This document shows, piece after piece, positions 61,913 to 64,000 of a DNA stretch of 64,000 nucleotides. The position numbers and the translations under genes were made by a program. Every line of letters starts with the position of its first letter. The first letter of the stretch is position 1. Location of the stretch: contig JAEOAD010000888.1 in assembly GCA_036365145.1 (NCBI GenBank), positions 1,488,001 through 1,552,000 on the forward strand. Reading direction: 5' to 3'. The stretch is from Orientallactaga sibirica. Its lineage: Eukaryota > Chordata > Mammalia > Rodentia > Dipodidae. The notes below the pieces were generated by a model. It worked only from the letters and a program-made list of their open reading frames with translations. It had not been told where the DNA came from and searched no databases.

Positions 61913-62732
61913 CCTTTAACCTCTTTTTGTTGTGGAATGTCCTTATTTCTCCATCTGTTTGGATGGATAGCTTTGTAGGCTAAAGTAATCTTGGTTGACA
62001 GTTATCTTTCAGAACTTGGACTACATCATTCCAAGCCCTTCTGGCTTTGAAAGTTTGTGTTGAGTGATCTCCTGTTATCCTGATGGGCTTGCCTTTATGT
62101 GACTTAATTTTTCTCTCTAACTGCTTTCAACATATTTTCTTTGGTTTGTGTGCCTTGTAGTTTAATTATAACATGGAGAGGAGAGGCTCTTTCCAGGTTT
62201 TGTCTGTTTGGTGTTTTAAAAACTTCCTGTATATATATTGGCATCATTTTCCCTATTTATGGGAAGTTTTCCTCTATGATTTTGTGGAAAATACCTGCTA
62301 TGCCTTTGGAGTGAAATTCTTCTCCTTCTACTATACCCTGAATTCTTATGTTTGATCTTTTCATAGTGTCCTGAATGTCTTGAAATTCTCACTCATGCCT
62401 TCCTATTAATTTGTCTTTCTCTTTGTTGGACTGAATCAGATCTGCCACATGGTCTTCTACTTTAGAGTCTGTCCTCTCCTTGATCCATTCTACTGGCAAG
62501 ACTTTCTGCAGAGTTTTCCATTTGACTTACTCTGTTTTTCACTTCTCATATTTCTGATTGGTATTTTTCCATTTTTTCTGTTTCCTTACTCATGTCTTGT
62601 ATTGACCTCCTTGTTTCATTAGGTTGGTTTCCTGTGTTCTCTTGGGATTTCTTCAGGAGTTGGTTTTCTTTGATTTCTTCTTTGGTTTCTTTGAACATAG
62701 ATATGATCGTTGTTTTTTTGTTTGTTTTTTTT

Positions 62733-62860
62733 TTTTTTGCATAGTCATGTGGCTTGCATGTGTATGGGTGTTCATATGCTTCTGGGTACACGTGTGTGGG
62801 GGTACATGTGAATATATGTGTATGGTGAAGCTAGAGGTTCTAGAGGTTGATGTTGAGTGG
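62733..62860 (-). mobile_element. B4-type SINE, 3' end fragment
   Basis: TGTGTATGGGTGTTCATATG and GAAGCTAGAGGTTCTAGAGG resemble the B4 terminal part. Joined to the tSINE at 62880. Confidence 0.6.
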
Positions 62861-62879
62861 TTTTTTTGTTGTTGTTGTT

Positions 62880-62906
62880 GTTTGTTTTGCCTTGGGTTGG
62901 TTTTTT

Positions 62907-62942
<36 letters not shown>

Positions 62943-63126
62943 GAGCGACAGAGAAAGAGACAGGTAGAGAATGGGCACTCCAGGGCCTCCAACCACTGCA
63001 AACGAACTCCAGATGCATGCGCCACTTTGTGCATCTGGCTTATGTGGGTTCTGGGGAATCGAGCCTTGAGCCAGGATCCTTAGGCTTCACAGGCAAGTGC
63101 TTAATCACTAAGCCATCTCTCCAGCC
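62880..63126 (-). mobile_element. tSINE in L1 copy F ORF1
   Basis: Minus-strand copy with (TTTA)n tail. The enclosing duplication, ATGATCGTT near 62702 and ATGATCATT near 63128, includes the B4 fragment. Confidence 0.9.
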
Positions 63127-63205
63127 CCATGATCATTTTTTTTAAATCTTTGTCAGGCATTTTATCTAAAACAGTCTCACTGGAGGTCATTTCGGATGGA
63201 TTTAT

Positions 63206-64000
63206 AATTTTTGGTGGGATTGTATTGTCTTGATTGGTTTTTGTTTCTTGTACTATGTAGAAATTTTTGCATCTTGACTTAATTTGATGCTTGAGTTTTC
63301 TAATTATCTACAGTGTTCTTAGCTGTGTTAATCCAACTTTATATATCTTTAGAGTAGGAGTTTAAGGTGCCAGGATTAGTTCTTATACTCCAAGAGATAT
63401 AGCAGAAGTGATCCTATGTTTTGAGTTTGCCTGCTATTCAAGTATTCTAGTATACTGGGTGGAGCAATTTACTGGCAAATTCTAAAATTCAACTAAGCAA
63501 AATACACATTCAATCCAAACCAGCACAGAGTATTTATGCAAGAGTGGGAATTAAAACAAACAGATAATCTAATAAAGCCAAAGTCCGTAAGAGTGTGTGT
63601 TGCTCCACACCCTGAATCCTGTCAACTGGAAGCTTGCGATTTCTGGTCTGAAATGGGTTCCAGGTCAGCCTGAGGCCAAGTCAGACCCTGCCCCCAGTAA
63701 TGGTAGAAGAAAAAGACAAAGGCCCTATAAATCAGAAAGCACCAAAGGCAACAATAGTCAACCCCAAAATACAGCTTATTTACAGAATGGTAAAGCCAAC
63801 CAAGAATATGTAACACATAACCTGCCCTGACATGGAAAATGAGATTAGCACTTCCAGTGCAGGCCTATGTACCTGCCTTTGTGTAAGTAGATCCTGCTAC
63901 TATTTGGGGTGGCTTCCAATCCTCTCCAATGCTGAGTGCCAGCCTCCATCCCTTTCTGTTTTGCCGTGGACCTGGTGTTGTGATCGGCTATGCTGGATGC
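63206..64000 (-). promoter_or_regulatory. L1 copy F 5' UTR, partial
   Basis: Complement of the L1 leader; GAGATTAGCACTTCCAGTGC (63841) matches copies A (2818) and C (23316) in reverse. By comparison with copy A about 500 bp of leader, including the L1 start, lies beyond the window. Confidence 0.85.

Larger units (their letters stand above)
61920..63205 (-). pseudogene. L1 ORF1 (copy F), interrupted
   Basis: Minus-strand ORF1: the C-terminal domain complement lies at 61925-62160 (TTAACCTCTTTTTGTTGTGG to AACATATTTTCTTTGG), RRM part at about 62200-62360, coiled coil at 62380-62700 (frame includes RRSIQDMSKETEKMEKYQ). It is split by the SINE insertion at 62710-63127. A run of stops remains in all frames. 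Confidence 0.82.
59391..64000 (-). mobile_element. LINE-1 copy F, minus strand, running off the window
   Basis: From left to right: RT/endonuclease boundary of ORF2 (59391), endonuclease (60444-61745 region), ORF2 start, ORF1 (about 61920-63200) and 5' UTR to the window end. Interrupted by tSINEs at 59624, 60235 and 62880, B1s at 59970, 61131, 61378 and 61742, and a B4 piece at 62733. Its ORF2 3' half is missing on the left, where the MaLR LTR begins. Confidence 0.92.

Noticed and set aside
62624..63145. 173-codon open frame with Phe/Cys-rich and hydrophobic stretches
   Set aside because: Spans L1 ORF1 antisense, a B4 fragment and a tSINE. The hydrophobicity comes from poly(T) and (TTTA)n tails.

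Overview
The window is repeat-dense mammalian DNA, almost certainly from a myomorph rodent. Evidence seen in the sequence: dozens of 7SL-derived B1-type SINEs, B4-type fused SINEs, ID-like elements, ORR1/MaLR-type LTRs, and a rodent-style LINE-1 with a long G-rich 3' UTR. The commonest repeat is a tRNA-derived, ID-like SINE of about 200-280 bp. It has a head GGCTGGAGAGATGGCTTAGC, a Pol III B box GGTTCGATTCC, a CT-rich body end and an AAATAAATAAA tail, and is called 'tSINE' below. From memory the tSINE and B1 consensus resemble jerboas (Dipodidae, e.g. Jaculus); that is inference. I found no functional host gene, exon chain, tRNA, rRNA, CRISPR array or bacterial-type feature.

Layout. 1-2.2 kb: SINEs around unassigned sequence. 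2.2-7.5 kb: LINE-1 copy A, plus strand, with an ORF1-ORF2 deletion and five nested SINEs. 7.5-10.3 kb: unassigned sequence, SINEs and a MaLR LTR. 10.3-11.5 kb: an older rodent L1 3' UTR, a CCA repeat and a MIR. 12.96-22.7 kb: one very old L1 on the minus strand, split into colinear pieces by younger insertions. These insertions are two solo LTRs with exact 5-bp target duplications, two young L1 3' ends, many SINEs, and a processed pseudogene of JPT1 (HN1) at 17.27-18.43 kb. 22.76-29.39 kb: LINE-1 copy C, a broken full-length insertion with a 14-bp target duplication. 29.4-35.4 kb: SINEs, another old minus-strand L1, small L1 derivatives and unassigned sequence. 35.7-37.4 kb: LINE-1 copy D (two 5' UTR starts fused to reverse transcriptase). 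37.40-41.11 kb: a decayed ERV-L provirus with 5' LTR, tRNA-Leu-type primer binding site, gag, protease and reverse transcriptase, cut at the start of RNase H. 41.11-43.09 kb: LINE-1 copy E. 43-57 kb: mostly stacked SINEs and B4 elements plus an older Lx-like L1 (47.3-49.5 kb). 57.24-59.39 kb: two MaLR copies facing each other as a large imperfect inverted repeat. 59.39-64.0 kb: LINE-1 copy F on the minus strand, running out of the window inside its 5' UTR.

How the parts relate: this is a stack of retrotransposition events, not an operon or pathway. L1 supplied the machinery that mobilised the B1, tSINE, B4 and JPT1 copies, shown by A-rich tails and 10-17 bp target duplications. The LTR elements used an integrase, leaving 5-bp duplications. 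Nesting gives a relative age order: MIR and the old minus-strand L1 first, then B4 and Lx-like L1, ERV-L and MaLR, then copies A, C, D, E and F, then most B1 and tSINE insertions. Every retroelement reading frame I inspected is broken.
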